A DNA stretch of 43,378 bases from Bacteroidales bacterium (GTDB taxonomy: Bacteria > Bacteroidota > Bacteroidia > Bacteroidales > Bacteroidaceae). The stretch is from contig JAUNKN010000017.1 of NCBI GenBank assembly GCA_030532685.1, forward strand, positions 1-43,378, written 5' to 3'. The position numbers were made by a program, and so were the translations under genes. Positions 18,799-27,119 of this stretch are shown piece after piece. The notes below the pieces were generated by a model, which was given only the letters and a program-made list of their open reading frames with translations, was not told where the DNA came from and did no database searches. Numbering within the stretch: position 1 is the first letter of the stretch; each line of letters starts with the position of its first letter.

Positions 18799-18880
18799 AA
18801 AAAAGAAGGCGAGTTGCCCCGCCTTAATAGTAAACACAACGGAATAATCCTTATTGTGAATTGCTTACCTCATTAATATG
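18799..18880 (-). ncRNA. tracrRNA of the type II-C CRISPR-Cas9 system
   Basis: A roughly 80-nt RNA is predicted on the minus strand, divergent from cas9. Its 5' part (about 18880-18855) is the likely anti-repeat, with GAGGTAAGCAATTCACAA. Next comes a CACAA...TTGTG hairpin around AATAAGGATTATTCCG. It ends in a stem AAGGCGGG/CTCGCCTT with a GCAA tetraloop and a T6 tract. A consensus promoter lies just upstream. The anti-repeat implies CRISPR repeats starting close to TTGTGAATTGCTTACC, which agrees with the GTTGTGATTTGCTTT start I recall for Bacteroidota II-C repeats. The exact ends are inferred from promoter and terminator. Confidence 0.85.
18806..18825 (-). terminator. Terminator of tracrRNA
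   Basis: An 8-bp stem, including one G-U pair, is capped by a GCAA tetraloop and followed on the minus strand by CTTTTTTAT. Such a short GC stem with a GNRA loop is typical for the 3' end of type II-C tracrRNAs. Confidence 0.85.
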
Positions 18881-18883
18881 GTG

Positions 18884-18914
18884 CAAAGATAGGTATAATC
18901 TTTGTTCACGCAAA
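18884..18914 (-). promoter_or_regulatory. Promoter of tracrRNA, overlapping the cas9 control region
   Basis: The minus strand shows TTTG (18914-18911), exactly 19 nt of spacer and TATCTTTG (18891-18884). This is a full match to the Bacteroidota consensus, with initiation predicted near 18880. On the plus strand a weaker -7-like AATCTTTG (18897-18904) lies back to back with it, so CAAAGAT and ATCTTTG form an inverted repeat with a 7-nt spacer. The plus box could be part of a cas9 promoter. Confidence 0.75.
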
Positions 18915-18929
18915 GAAATTTGACAAAAA

Positions 18930-21900
18930 ATGAAAGAAAAGAAGATTTTAGGTTTGGATTTGGGCACCAACAGCATAGGTTGGGCGCTGGTCAAGGAGTA
19001 TGGCGAGGGAGAAAAACGCGATATTGCTTTGGGAAGCCGCATTATCCCGATTACGCAAGATGAACTGAGCGATTTTGACAAGGGCGTAACGAACAGCGCG
19101 GCCAAAGAGCGTCGCGGCAAGCGTATGATGCGTCGGCTCACGGCACGCCGCCAGCAACGTCGTGAGCGTTTGTTGCGGGTGTTGCACGTGCTGGGATTCT
19201 TGCCCCAACACTTTGATCAGGCTTTGGGCTGGAACAAACAGGATACGGCTCGATATGCCAAATTGGATAGCGAGAACGAGGTGCGTTTGCCTTGGACAAA
19301 AAATGCTGCCGATGAATCTCTTTTTCTTTTTGAGGAGAGTTTCAAGGAAATGTTGGCCGACTTTGCCCGTCGTCAACCCGAATGGTTGGCGATGCATAAA
19401 GTTCCTGCCGACTGGACACTCTATTATCTGCGCACGAAAGCACTTAAACAGGCTGTGACACGTGAAGAGTTGGCTTGGATACTGCTCAGTTTCAATCAGA
19501 AGAGAGGGTATCAGATGGCTCGTGGCGAAGAGGAGGAAGAAAACGAAACGAAGCAGTCGGAATATGTAGAAACCAGAGTGGTGCGTGTGGAAGAAGACGA
19601 GGGAGAGAAGAAGGGAAAGAAATCTTGGTTCTCGCTGCATTTGGAAAATGGCTTGGTGTATCGTCGAGAAAGCGAAACGTCGCTGGCACACATGGAGGGC
19701 AAAGTGTTGCAGCTCATCGTGACGCGCGAATATGAGAAGGACGGCAAGACCCCTAAGCGCAACAAATATGGCGACGAAAAGGTGTCGATACGTGCTCCCA
19801 AAGAGGACGACTGGACATTGCGCAAGAAGCGCACAGAGCATTTGCTGGCTGCGAGTGGACTCACCGTGGGACAGTACATCTACCAGCATTTGCTCGAAAA
19901 GCCTCAAGAGAAGGTGCGTGGAGAGTACGTGCACACCATAGATCGACATTACTACAAAAGCGAGTTGAAGGCGATTCTTGTGGAGCAAATGAAGCACCAT
20001 CCTGAACTTACGGATGGCAAAATGTTGGAGGCCTGTGTGCGAGAGCTATATGCGAGAAACGAGTCGCATCGTGAGAACTTGCTGACCAAGGACTTCGTGC
20101 GCCTGTTCATTGACGATATTTTGTTCTATCAGCGGCCACTAAGTAGCAAGAAAGCCTATGTGGACGATTGTCCACTGGAGAAGCGCACCTTCTACAATCG
20201 CCAAACGGGCGAAAAGGAGACGCAGCCCTTGAAATGCGTGCCCAGATCCAATCCGTTCTATCAGGAATATCGCATCTGGCAGTGGATCAGTAATTTGCAT
20301 CTTTACGATCGCGAAACGGATACGGACGTGACAGCCACTTACCTGCCCGATGAGGCAGCCCGCGAGGAACTGTACGAGTGGCTCTCGGTGCGTAAGAATG
20401 TGGACCAAAAGACCTTGCTCAAGGACTTCTTTGGAATCAAGAAGCCCAAGGGCAAGGAGGTGCCTTTCCCTGTGCGCTGGAATGATGTCGAGGATAGGAT
20501 TTTTCCTGCTGGCGAAACGCGTGCCGATATGTTGGCAGCCTTGAAAAAAGCAGGCGTAGCGGCCAGTTTCTTGTCGGATGCACAGGTGGAGTATCGGCTT
20601 TGGCACTTGCTCTATTCGGTGACGGAACGCGGTGAGTTGGAACGTGCATTGCAGAAATGGAATATGGGCGAAGAGTTCGTGCAAGCTTTTCTCCGTGTGA
20701 AACCTTTTGAGAGCAGCTACGGAGCTTATAGTGAAAAAGCGATTAAGAAGTTCCTACCCATTATGCGATGCGGAAAGTATTGGAAGGCCGAGGAGGTGTG
20801 CGAAGAGGTGCGCTTGCGCTTGGAACGCATACAATCAGGACAGGAAGACCCGAAGCTCTTGGAGCGAATGTCCAAAGAAAGAAGTCTTCCTCAAACCATC
20901 GAAGCGTGTCGTGCCCTTCCACAGTGGCTTTCCAGCTATCTTATTTATGGACGCCACAGCGAAATAGACGATGCGAAACGCTGGGATTCGCCCGATGATA
21001 TGTTGCGCTACATTCGTAGCATTCGCCACAACTCATTGCGCAATCCTATCGTGGAAAAAGTAGTGCTTGAAACGCTACGTGTGGTACACGACATTTGGAA
21101 GCAGGAGGGGAAAATTGATGAAATCCACCTGGAGATGGGGCGCGAACTGAAAAAGTCGGCCAAGGAACGCAAGAAGTGGATGGAGCGACAATTTAAGAAC
21201 GAAGCCACCAATATGAGATTGCGCAAACTCTTGGAAGAGTTGGCCGCCAACAACGACGGCTTGCTGCGTTGTGAAAAGGTGCGCTCCTATTCTCCCAGCC
21301 AGCTGGATATTTTGCAAATTTACGAGGAGGGAGCGCTGGCTCGTCTTGATGAAAAGGACAAGGATTTCGAGTATATCTCTAAGGTTTCTCAACAGGCCGA
21401 TCCCACTCCTGCCGACTTGCAACGCTACCGCTTGTGGCTCGAACAGAAGTATCGTTCGCCCTATACGGGAAAGATGATTTCGCTCACCCAGCTGTTTACG
21501 GAGAAGTATGAAGTGGAACACGTCATTCCTCAATCTCGTTATTTCGACAACTCACTCAGTAACAAAGTGATCTGTGAGACCGAAATCAACAGGAAAAAGG
21601 GGGATATGCTGGCCTATGAATTCATCAGAGATCACGGCGGTAGCATGCACGAAACGAGCCAAGGCTCCGTCAAGGTGCTCACTATGGATGAATACGAGCA
21701 ATTCGTAAAAGGAACGTTTGCAGGAGATACCTTGAAGAGCAAACGCATGAATTTGTTGCGTGATGCGATTCCCGAGGAGTTTGGGAAGAGCCAACTCAAC
21801 AATACTCGCTACATTGCCCGACTCATTATGTTTGCACTTTCTGCAATTGTCAGAGAGCAGGAAGAGAAAGAAGCGGTGTCTAAACATCTCATCGTGTGCA

Positions 21901-23429
21901 CAGGGAGAGTGACCGATCGTCTCAAAAAGGACTGGGGAATGCACGATGTGTGGAACCACCTTGTGGCTCCACGCTTTGAACGTTTGAACCATGTGACAGG
22001 AAGTCAGGACTTTGGCCATTGGGACAATAAGGAAGGCAAGCGTGTGTTCCAAACGAATGTGCCCGCTAATTTGCAACGAGGCTACCAAAAGAAACGCATC
22101 GACCATCGCCACCATGCTATGGATGCGTTGATTATAGCCTGTACTACGCGTTCCATGATCAACTTTGTGAACAACCACAATGCGAGCGATCGTCACGAAC
22201 GCGAGCAGTGGCGTCGAGTTTTGTGTAAGCGAAGCCACATTGTCTATAAGCCTTGGGAAACCTTTACTCAAGATGCTCTTGCAGCACTGAGCAAAGTTGT
22301 GGTGACTTTCAAACAGAACAAACGTATTCTGACCAGCACCAGCAATCGCTATGAGCATTACGACGAAGAGGGAAAGAAACAACTTGTGCATCAAGACACA
22401 AAAGGTTTGCTTTCTATACGTCGTTCGCTGCACAAAGATACCGTGTACGGCCGTGTGAATCTTCACTACAAAGCATTCGTTCCACTCAAGAACGCTTTGG
22501 AATTGGTGATGCTTCACCCTGACCGCATTGTCAATGAAGAGTTCCGTGCTTACCTCCTTTCGCTCATAGGGCGTGGAGCTAGTGTGAAGGAGTTGAAAGC
22601 TCATTTTGTTGAGCAGGATTCTTGTTGGAACAATCAAGATGTATCGAAGGTCGAGGTTTGGAAATGGAGCGAAGAAGAAGAGCCGATGGTGGCAACGCGC
22701 AAAGCTCTCTCTCCTGATGTGAAAATCGGAGACATTACGGACACGGGTATCCAAAAGATTCTCAACAACTATCTGAAAGCAAAGCAAGGGAATGCGAACC
22801 TGGCTTTTTCGCCCGAAGGAATTGCCGAGCTCAACGAGAATATCGAGCAATACAATGATGGCCGTCCTCACCTACCCATTAAGAAAGTGCGTATCGCCGA
22901 CAAATTAGGGGAAAAATACCAGGTAGGTCAGCGTGGAAATCGCAAACAAAAATGGGTCGTAACGGACAAAGGAACGAATCTCTTCTTTGCGATTTATGTG
23001 GACGAGAAGGGCAAACGAAGCTACGCCACTCCCACGCTACGCGATGTCATAGAGCGATTGAAACAAGGACTTCCCGCTGTCAATCCGACAGATGAGAAGG
23101 GCAGAAAGCTACTTTTCACCTTGTCGCCCTATGATTTGGTGTATGTACCCACCGCAGAGCAGATGGAACAACCTGTAGAAATAGAAGACTTGCAGCCTGA
23201 ACGAATTTTTGTGATGCGCAAAGCAACGGGGAATCGTTGTTATTTCTTGCTTCAATCCATCGCCAAGGTTCTATACAAAGGAGTAGAGTTCGGCTCGAGC
23301 GATTTGGTCGAATCTTTCGTTGCGATTCAGCCCGATCCTGCCGAGGCCTCCTATAAGCCTGCTATCAAAGAGGTTTGTTGGAAGCTCGAGGTGGATCGAC
23401 TAGGTCGCATCACTCGCATCGTTCGATAA
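18930..23429 (+). CDS. cas9: CRISPR-associated endonuclease Cas9 (type II-C)
   Basis: A 1499-residue RNA-guided DNA endonuclease. RuvC-I is at the N terminus (ILGLDLGTNSIGWAL, catalytic D10). The Arg-rich bridge helix follows at about residues 60-90 (KRMMRRLTARRQQRRERLL). RuvC-II carries E735 in IHLEMGREL. The HNH domain has the finger-like YRSPYTGK and catalytic H864 in YEVEHVIPQS, plus the Asn of LSNKVICETEINRKKG. RuvC-III has H1062 and D1065 in RHHAMDALIIA. About 430 residues remain for the wedge and PAM-interacting part. All catalytic residues are intact. The size is that of the large Bacteroidota Cas9 forms, not the compact 1000-1100-residue II-C type. An acidic insertion (GEEEEENETKQ, then EEDEGEKKGKK) lies near residues 197-232. 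cas1 follows after 15 nt. Confidence 0.97.
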   Translation: MKEKKILGLDLGTNSIGWALVKEYGEGEKRDIALGSRIIPITQDELSDFDKGVTNSAAKERRGKRMMRRLTARRQQRRERLLRVLHVLGFLPQHFDQALGWNKQDTARYAKLDSENEVRLPWTKNAADESLFLFEESFKEMLADFARRQPEWLAMHKVPADWTLYYLRTKALKQAVTREELAWILLSFNQKRGYQMARGEEEEENETKQSEYVETRVVRVEEDEGEKKGKKSWFSLHLENGLVYRRESETSLAHMEGKVLQLIVTREYEKDGKTPKRNKYGDEKVSIRAPKEDDWTLRKKRTEHLLAASGLTVGQYIYQHLLEKPQEKVRGEYVHTIDRHYYKSELKAILVEQMKHHPELTDGKMLEACVRELYARNESHRENLLTKDFVRLFIDDILFYQRPLSSKKAYVDDCPLEKRTFYNRQTGEKETQPLKCVPRSNPFYQEYRIWQWISNLHLYDRETDTDVTATYLPDEAAREELYEWLSVRKNVDQKTLLKDFFGIKKPKGKEVPFPVRWNDVEDRIFPAGETRADMLAALKKAGVAASFLSDAQVEYRLWHLLYSVTERGELERALQKWNMGEEFVQAFLRVKPFESSYGAYSEKAIKKFLPIMRCGKYWKAEEVCEEVRLRLERIQSGQEDPKLLERMSKERSLPQTIEACRALPQWLSSYLIYGRHSEIDDAKRWDSPDDMLRYIRSIRHNSLRNPIVEKVVLETLRVVHDIWKQEGKIDEIHLEMGRELKKSAKERKKWMERQFKNEATNMRLRKLLEELAANNDGLLRCEKVRSYSPSQLDILQIYEEGALARLDEKDKDFEYISKVSQQADPTPADLQRYRLWLEQKYRSPYTGKMISLTQLFTEKYEVEHVIPQSRYFDNSLSNKVICETEINRKKGDMLAYEFIRDHGGSMHETSQGSVKVLTMDEYEQFVKGTFAGDTLKSKRMNLLRDAIPEEFGKSQLNNTRYIARLIMFALSAIVREQEEKEAVSKHLIVCTGRVTDRLKKDWGMHDVWNHLVAPRFERLNHVTGSQDFGHWDNKEGKRVFQTNVPANLQRGYQKKRIDHRHHAMDALIIACTTRSMINFVNNHNASDRHEREQWRRVLCKRSHIVYKPWETFTQDALAALSKVVVTFKQNKRILTSTSNRYEHYDEEGKKQLVHQDTKGLLSIRRSLHKDTVYGRVNLHYKAFVPLKNALELVMLHPDRIVNEEFRAYLLSLIGRGASVKELKAHFVEQDSCWNNQDVSKVEVWKWSEEEEPMVATRKALSPDVKIGDITDTGIQKILNNYLKAKQGNANLAFSPEGIAELNENIEQYNDGRPHLPIKKVRIADKLGEKYQVGQRGNRKQKWVVTDKGTNLFFAIYVDEKGKRSYATPTLRDVIERLKQGLPAVNPTDEKGRKLLFTLSPYDLVYVPTAEQMEQPVEIEDLQPERIFVMRKATGNRCYFLLQSIAKVLYKGVEFGSSDLVESFVAIQPDPAEASYKPAIKEVCWKLEVDRLGRITRIVR

Positions 23430-23444
23430 ATCACGCTTCTTGCC

Positions 23445-24350
23445 ATGATTAAGCGTACTCTCTTTTTTGGCAATCCTGCTCATCTCTCCCTTCGACTCGA
23501 ACAATTGGTCATCAAGCGTTCGGTCGAAGGGGAGGAGGAGCAAATCACGCGGCCCATTGAGGATATTGGCGTTCTGGTGCTTGAACATCCTCAAATCACC
23601 TTGACGCATGCCCTATTGGCACGTTTGTTGGAAAACAATGTGGCTGTGATAAGCTGTGATACTAAGCACATGCCCACGGGATTGCTGATGCCGCTATCTG
23701 GCAATACATTACAAGCCGAGCGATTTCGGCAACAGGTAGAAGCTTCGCTTCCTCTGAAGAAACAACTATGGCAACAAACGATTAGTCGAAAAATTGCGAA
23801 TCAAGCAGCCGTGCTCCGAGAGATGACCTCGGTCGAAACTCGCTGCATGGAGGTTTGGGCAACACAAGTACGTAGCGGCGATGCCGACAATCTTGAAGCC
23901 CGTGCTGCCGCCTACTATTGGCGCAATCTATTTTCTCAAGAGTATGAGGATTTTGTGCGAGGGCGTTTTGAAGACCCTCCCAACAATCTTCTCAACTATG
24001 GCTACGCCATTTTACGAGCCATTATTGCTCGCGCTTTGGTAGCCAGTGGCTTGCTTCCTACCTTGGGTATTCATCATCACAATCGCTACAATGCCTATTG
24101 CTTGGCCGACGATATGATCGAACCCTATCGTCCTTATCTCGATAAACTGGTTGTATCGCTCATTCGTTCTGGTACCGACGTGAGCAAGCTTACGACAGAG
24201 CTCAAGGCTCACCTGCTACAGCTCCCTACGCTTGATGTATGTATAGATGGAAAGCGTAGTCCATTGATGATAGCTGCTACGCTCACCACCGCTTCGCTTC
24301 AACGCTGTTTTGCGGGAGAGTCGCGTCGTTTGATTTATCCCGAAATGTAA
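23445..24350 (+). CDS. cas1: CRISPR-associated endonuclease Cas1 (type II)
   Basis: A 301-residue metal-dependent integrase that with Cas2 inserts new spacers. The catalytic residues are in place: E151 in DADNLEARAAAYYW, a histidine of the IHHHN run (210-212), and the acidic cluster LADDMIEPYRP (222-226). The N-terminal beta domain (MIKRTLFFGNPAHLSLRLEQLVI) is complete. It starts 15 nt after cas9, so the two are co-transcribed. Confidence 0.96.
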   Translation: MIKRTLFFGNPAHLSLRLEQLVIKRSVEGEEEQITRPIEDIGVLVLEHPQITLTHALLARLLENNVAVISCDTKHMPTGLLMPLSGNTLQAERFRQQVEASLPLKKQLWQQTISRKIANQAAVLREMTSVETRCMEVWATQVRSGDADNLEARAAAYYWRNLFSQEYEDFVRGRFEDPPNNLLNYGYAILRAIIARALVASGLLPTLGIHHHNRYNAYCLADDMIEPYRPYLDKLVVSLIRSGTDVSKLTTELKAHLLQLPTLDVCIDGKRSPLMIAATLTTASLQRCFAGESRRLIYPEM

Positions 24351-24386
24351 ATGCTCTTTGCAATCCCATTATGGGTACGTGAGCAT
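24351..24386 (+). promoter_or_regulatory. Nested hairpin between cas1 and cas2
   Basis: ATGCTC (24351-24356) pairs with GAGCAT (24381-24386), and CCCAT (24365-24369) pairs with ATGGG (24371-24375) inside it. There is no T run, so it is not a terminator. It might affect mRNA processing or cas2 expression; its function is not known. Confidence 0.35.
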
Positions 24387-24443
24387 GGGCCTTGAGCTTA
24401 TGTGGAGTGCAGATTTGTGTCCTTTCTCCAAAATACAATAGAT

Positions 24444-24776
24444 ATGGAACGCCTCAATGAGTATCGCATTATGTGGATTTTAGTGTTTTTCGATTTGCCC
24501 ACTGAAACGAAGAAGCAGCGCAAAGCAGCCAGCGCCTTTCGCAAGAGTTTGCTGGCCGATGGTTTCAATATGTTCCAATATTCGGTCTATGTGCGGCACT
24601 GTGCCAGCGTGGAAAATGCCGAGGTGCATCGGCGTCGTGTGCGCGGTTTGCTCCCTCCCGAAGGGCAAGTATGCCAGCTCTGCATCACCGATAAGCAATT
24701 TGGAGCGATAGAGCTGTTTCAGGCAGCGAAAGAGGAAAAGCCACAAACGGGTGCCATACAATTGGAACTCTTTTAG
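24444..24776 (+). CDS. cas2: CRISPR-associated endoribonuclease Cas2
   Basis: A 110-residue ferredoxin-fold partner of Cas1. The N-terminal strand IMWILVFFDLPTETKK carries the conserved Asp; FNMFQYSVYVRHC follows, and the C terminus is TGAIQLELF. I chose the ATG at 24444 (MERLNEYRIMWILV), which fits the family. An ATG at 24402 would add 14 residues without similarity. The gap to cas1 is 93 nt and contains a small hairpin, unusual for such a compact operon. No csn2 or cas4 follows, which places the locus in subtype II-C. Confidence 0.94.
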   Translation: MERLNEYRIMWILVFFDLPTETKKQRKAASAFRKSLLADGFNMFQYSVYVRHCASVENAEVHRRRVRGLLPPEGQVCQLCITDKQFGAIELFQAAKEEKPQTGAIQLELF

Positions 24777-24809
24777 AGCAGTGATTTCAAAAAACTCCGT
24801 GACGTTGAT

Positions 24810-24902
24810 TGCACAAAAATCCTTCTGTCTCAAATCTACCAACTCACTTTTCTCGACGACAAGAAAAAGTAGGAAGATTTGAGACAGAAGGATTTTTGTG
24901 CA
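24810..24902. repeat. 28-bp perfect inverted repeat after cas2
   Basis: The arms 24810-24837 and 24875-24902 are perfectly complementary over 28 bp and separated by 37 nt. Inside the loop a further pairing ACTTTTCT with AGAAAAAGT (one bulge) lengthens the hairpin. It lies 33 nt after the cas2 stop and 108 nt before the tilS stop, between converging genes. It lacks a T tract right after either arm, so it is not a standard terminator. It could be a MITE or the remnant of an insertion sequence; no target-site duplication is obvious. Confidence 0.85.
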
Positions 24903-25010
24903 GAAGAGATGGACTATCTACACCCGTTTGAATGCTGTAAAAAGAGATTTTTCCCTCAGAATGGAGCTAAAAAACGTGATATAAAAATGGTGTGTGCGTG
25001 GGCATCTTTT

Positions 25011-26303
25011 TTAGTCGTGCGGAGCAAGCGAGAGCAGAGCGATGCGCTGTGTCGCTGGAGTGACAGCGCAGCGGTGGGCGATGGTATGGCCCACGAGCCA
25101 AACGATACCAATGTCATCGCACACGGCCCAACATTCTTGGCGCTCCAAGCGAGAGAGATGGCGGTCGGCCAGGTAATCATTGACCAAACGACTTCCTTTA
25201 GGCAAGCCATAGGGTCGAAAGCGTTCGCCATTTTGTAAGTGCCGCACATGGAGTTTTCCTACGAGAGTATCGCTATCTACGGTGGCAAGATTCGGAGAGC
25301 GAGCAGGGCGAAATTCAGGAGTTCGACGCTCCTGCGTTATCTGTAACTGCGGTGAGGGAAGGCTTTGTTTGTTCTTGATTTCTAAGCCTTGTGCGGATAC
25401 GCAGGCCGTATGTGAAGGGCTATGGAAAATGGCCCCCGTGCGCGCCGTAAGGATTTTCTCAACCTGAGCTGCATCAAATCCCAAAGGAGAGAGCTGCTCA
25501 AATAGGTAGGTACGTCCTAAATTTCCTGTTTCGCGGATGTGGGAAAGAGGATAGGTGGATTTGTTTGCTGAGCGCAGGGGAGAAAACCGCTTTTCAAGTT
25601 GTTCGAGCCCCAACTGATATACCTCATATTGGGCTTGTAGTCGATCTATCGTGACAGTAAGTGTTAGGTCGATGCTGGGATTGAGTGTGCGGAGAAGAGG
25701 CAGCACTTGATGACGCAAGGCATTGCGACGAAAATGCGTGTCGATATTGCTCGAATCGTTGCAAAAGCCTTCTCCGCGCTCTTGAAGGTAGTCGAGGATT
25801 TCTTGGCGTGTGGAGTGGAGGAGAGGACGCAATATGCTTTGTCCATTGTCGACCTCCATTCCCGTAAGACCTCGCAAGCCTGTGCCACGCAGCAGGTTGA
25901 GCAGGAACGTTTCTACGTTGTCGTCGGCATGATGTCCTACAGCTACGGGCCGTTCTTTTTCGGAAAACCAAGCATAGCGGAGTCGACGAGCCGCCATCTC
26001 GATGCTTTCACCTCTTGTCGTGGCTTCTTCTTGCGTTGCAAAACGGCGCACTTCTAAAGGAACCTCGTATCGTTGACAGAGTTGTCGCACAAAGTGTTCG
26101 TCCCTTTCACTCTCAGCTCCTCTTAGCTGAAAGTTACAGTGTAGTGCGTGGCAAGCAACACCGAGTTCGCGTAGCGCCAACAAGAGAGCCACAGAATCTG
26201 CCCCTCCGCTCAGGGCGCAATAAAGCCCTTTGGCACGCGCCTCTTCCAAGTGAGGAGCGAGCAAAAGAGCTATTGATGTGAGAAAAGGAGAAAGCTTGGA
26301 CAT
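25011..26303 (-). CDS. tilS: tRNA(Ile)-lysidine synthetase
   Basis: A 430-residue enzyme that turns C34 of tRNA-Ile2 (CAU) into lysidine with lysine and ATP. The PP-loop SGGADS is at residues 32-37. The HALHCNFQLRGAESERDE segment, the HHADDNVETFLLNLLRGTGLRGL motif and the C-terminal domain with LHVRHLQNGERFRPYG...GSRLVNDYLADR are present. The start MSKLSPFLTSIALLLAPHL is plausible. The gene is 36 nt after the radical SAM gene and ends a minus-strand run from tdk. Confidence 0.95.
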   Translation of the reverse strand: MSKLSPFLTSIALLLAPHLEEARAKGLYCALSGGADSVALLLALRELGVACHALHCNFQLRGAESERDEHFVRQLCQRYEVPLEVRRFATQEEATTRGESIEMAARRLRYAWFSEKERPVAVGHHADDNVETFLLNLLRGTGLRGLTGMEVDNGQSILRPLLHSTRQEILDYLQERGEGFCNDSSNIDTHFRRNALRHQVLPLLRTLNPSIDLTLTVTIDRLQAQYEVYQLGLEQLEKRFSPLRSANKSTYPLSHIRETGNLGRTYLFEQLSPLGFDAAQVEKILTARTGAIFHSPSHTACVSAQGLEIKNKQSLPSPQLQITQERRTPEFRPARSPNLATVDSDTLVGKLHVRHLQNGERFRPYGLPKGSRLVNDYLADRHLSRLERQECWAVCDDIGIVWLVGHTIAHRCAVTPATQRIALLSLAPHD

Positions 26304-26339
26304 AAAATATACCAGGCAAATGACGCAGCAAATCGTCTG

Positions 26340-27116
26340 CTAATAAGATACGTTGCAAGGAAAACCTAAAGCCTCCACACGTGCTCCTATGGCATCGAGC
26401 ACCTCGGGACGAGCTTTCTGCAAGCCTTTGGCAGGAGTGTCGCGATCGATGGTGTATATGTACACCTGTTCCGGAGCGATGCGTACCAAAGCATCGAGCC
26501 ATGGTTTTAGGTGAGCTTCGGTTGTGTTATCCAGCAAGTTTCCCCCGTATTCTCCGGTCAGAAACATCGTTTGTATTTGAACTTTGCCTTCAAAAGCAGC
26601 AAATCGCTCTATCATTTTTTCTACATCGTAGCGCAACACAGGACGATCTACGATGTCAATAAACGAGGGGTCTACGGTGTCGAGTTTTAGGATGTTGTTG
26701 TCCACACGAAGCAACGCTTGGCGTATGGCTGGCCGATGAGCGTAGGTTGCATTGCTCAGCACGCTGACTTTGGCTGCTGGGAAATAATGATCGCGCAGGG
26801 CCAGCGTATCGTCTATGATACCCGGAAAATCCGGGTGCATCGTAGGTTCACCATTTCCTGCGAAGGTAATTACATCTGGTCCCCGCCCCTCTTGTTGCAT
26901 CTGTTGCAGCGTGCATTCCAACTCTTCGGCCACGGCCGCTCGAGTGGGGATTTTGCTGCTGGGTTTGCGCTCATCATTATAGCCGCATTCGCAATAGATA
27001 CAGTCGAAAGTACACAGTTTTCCATCTTCGGGCAAGAGGTTTACGCCGAGCGAAACGCCCAAACGGCGTGAGCTCACTGGGCCAAAGATTGGAGAAGGGA
27101 AGAGTATTGTGGGCAT
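26340..27116 (-). CDS. Radical SAM protein
   Basis: A 258-residue radical S-adenosylmethionine enzyme. The cluster motif CTFDCIYC is at residues 35-42 (CxxxCxxC: C35, C39, C42). It is followed by CGYNDERKP, the GGE-like ITFAGNGEPTMHPDF and the SNAT motif. It resembles the short radical SAM proteins found next to housekeeping genes in many Bacteroidota (sometimes related to the YfkA/wybutosine-like group). The substrate is unknown. It lies 3 nt after the secreted unknown-function gene and 36 nt before tilS. Confidence 0.88.
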   Translation of the reverse strand: MPTILFPSPIFGPVSSRRLGVSLGVNLLPEDGKLCTFDCIYCECGYNDERKPSSKIPTRAAVAEELECTLQQMQQEGRGPDVITFAGNGEPTMHPDFPGIIDDTLALRDHYFPAAKVSVLSNATYAHRPAIRQALLRVDNNILKLDTVDPSFIDIVDRPVLRYDVEKMIERFAAFEGKVQIQTMFLTGEYGGNLLDNTTEAHLKPWLDALVRIAPEQVYIYTIDRDTPAKGLQKARPEVLDAIGARVEALGFPCNVSY

Positions 27117-27119
27117 GTA

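Noticed and set aside
24777..25010. A degenerate CRISPR array after cas2
   Set aside because: No direct repeats of 30-47 nt are present; the only repeat is the inverted pair, which cannot be a CRISPR array.
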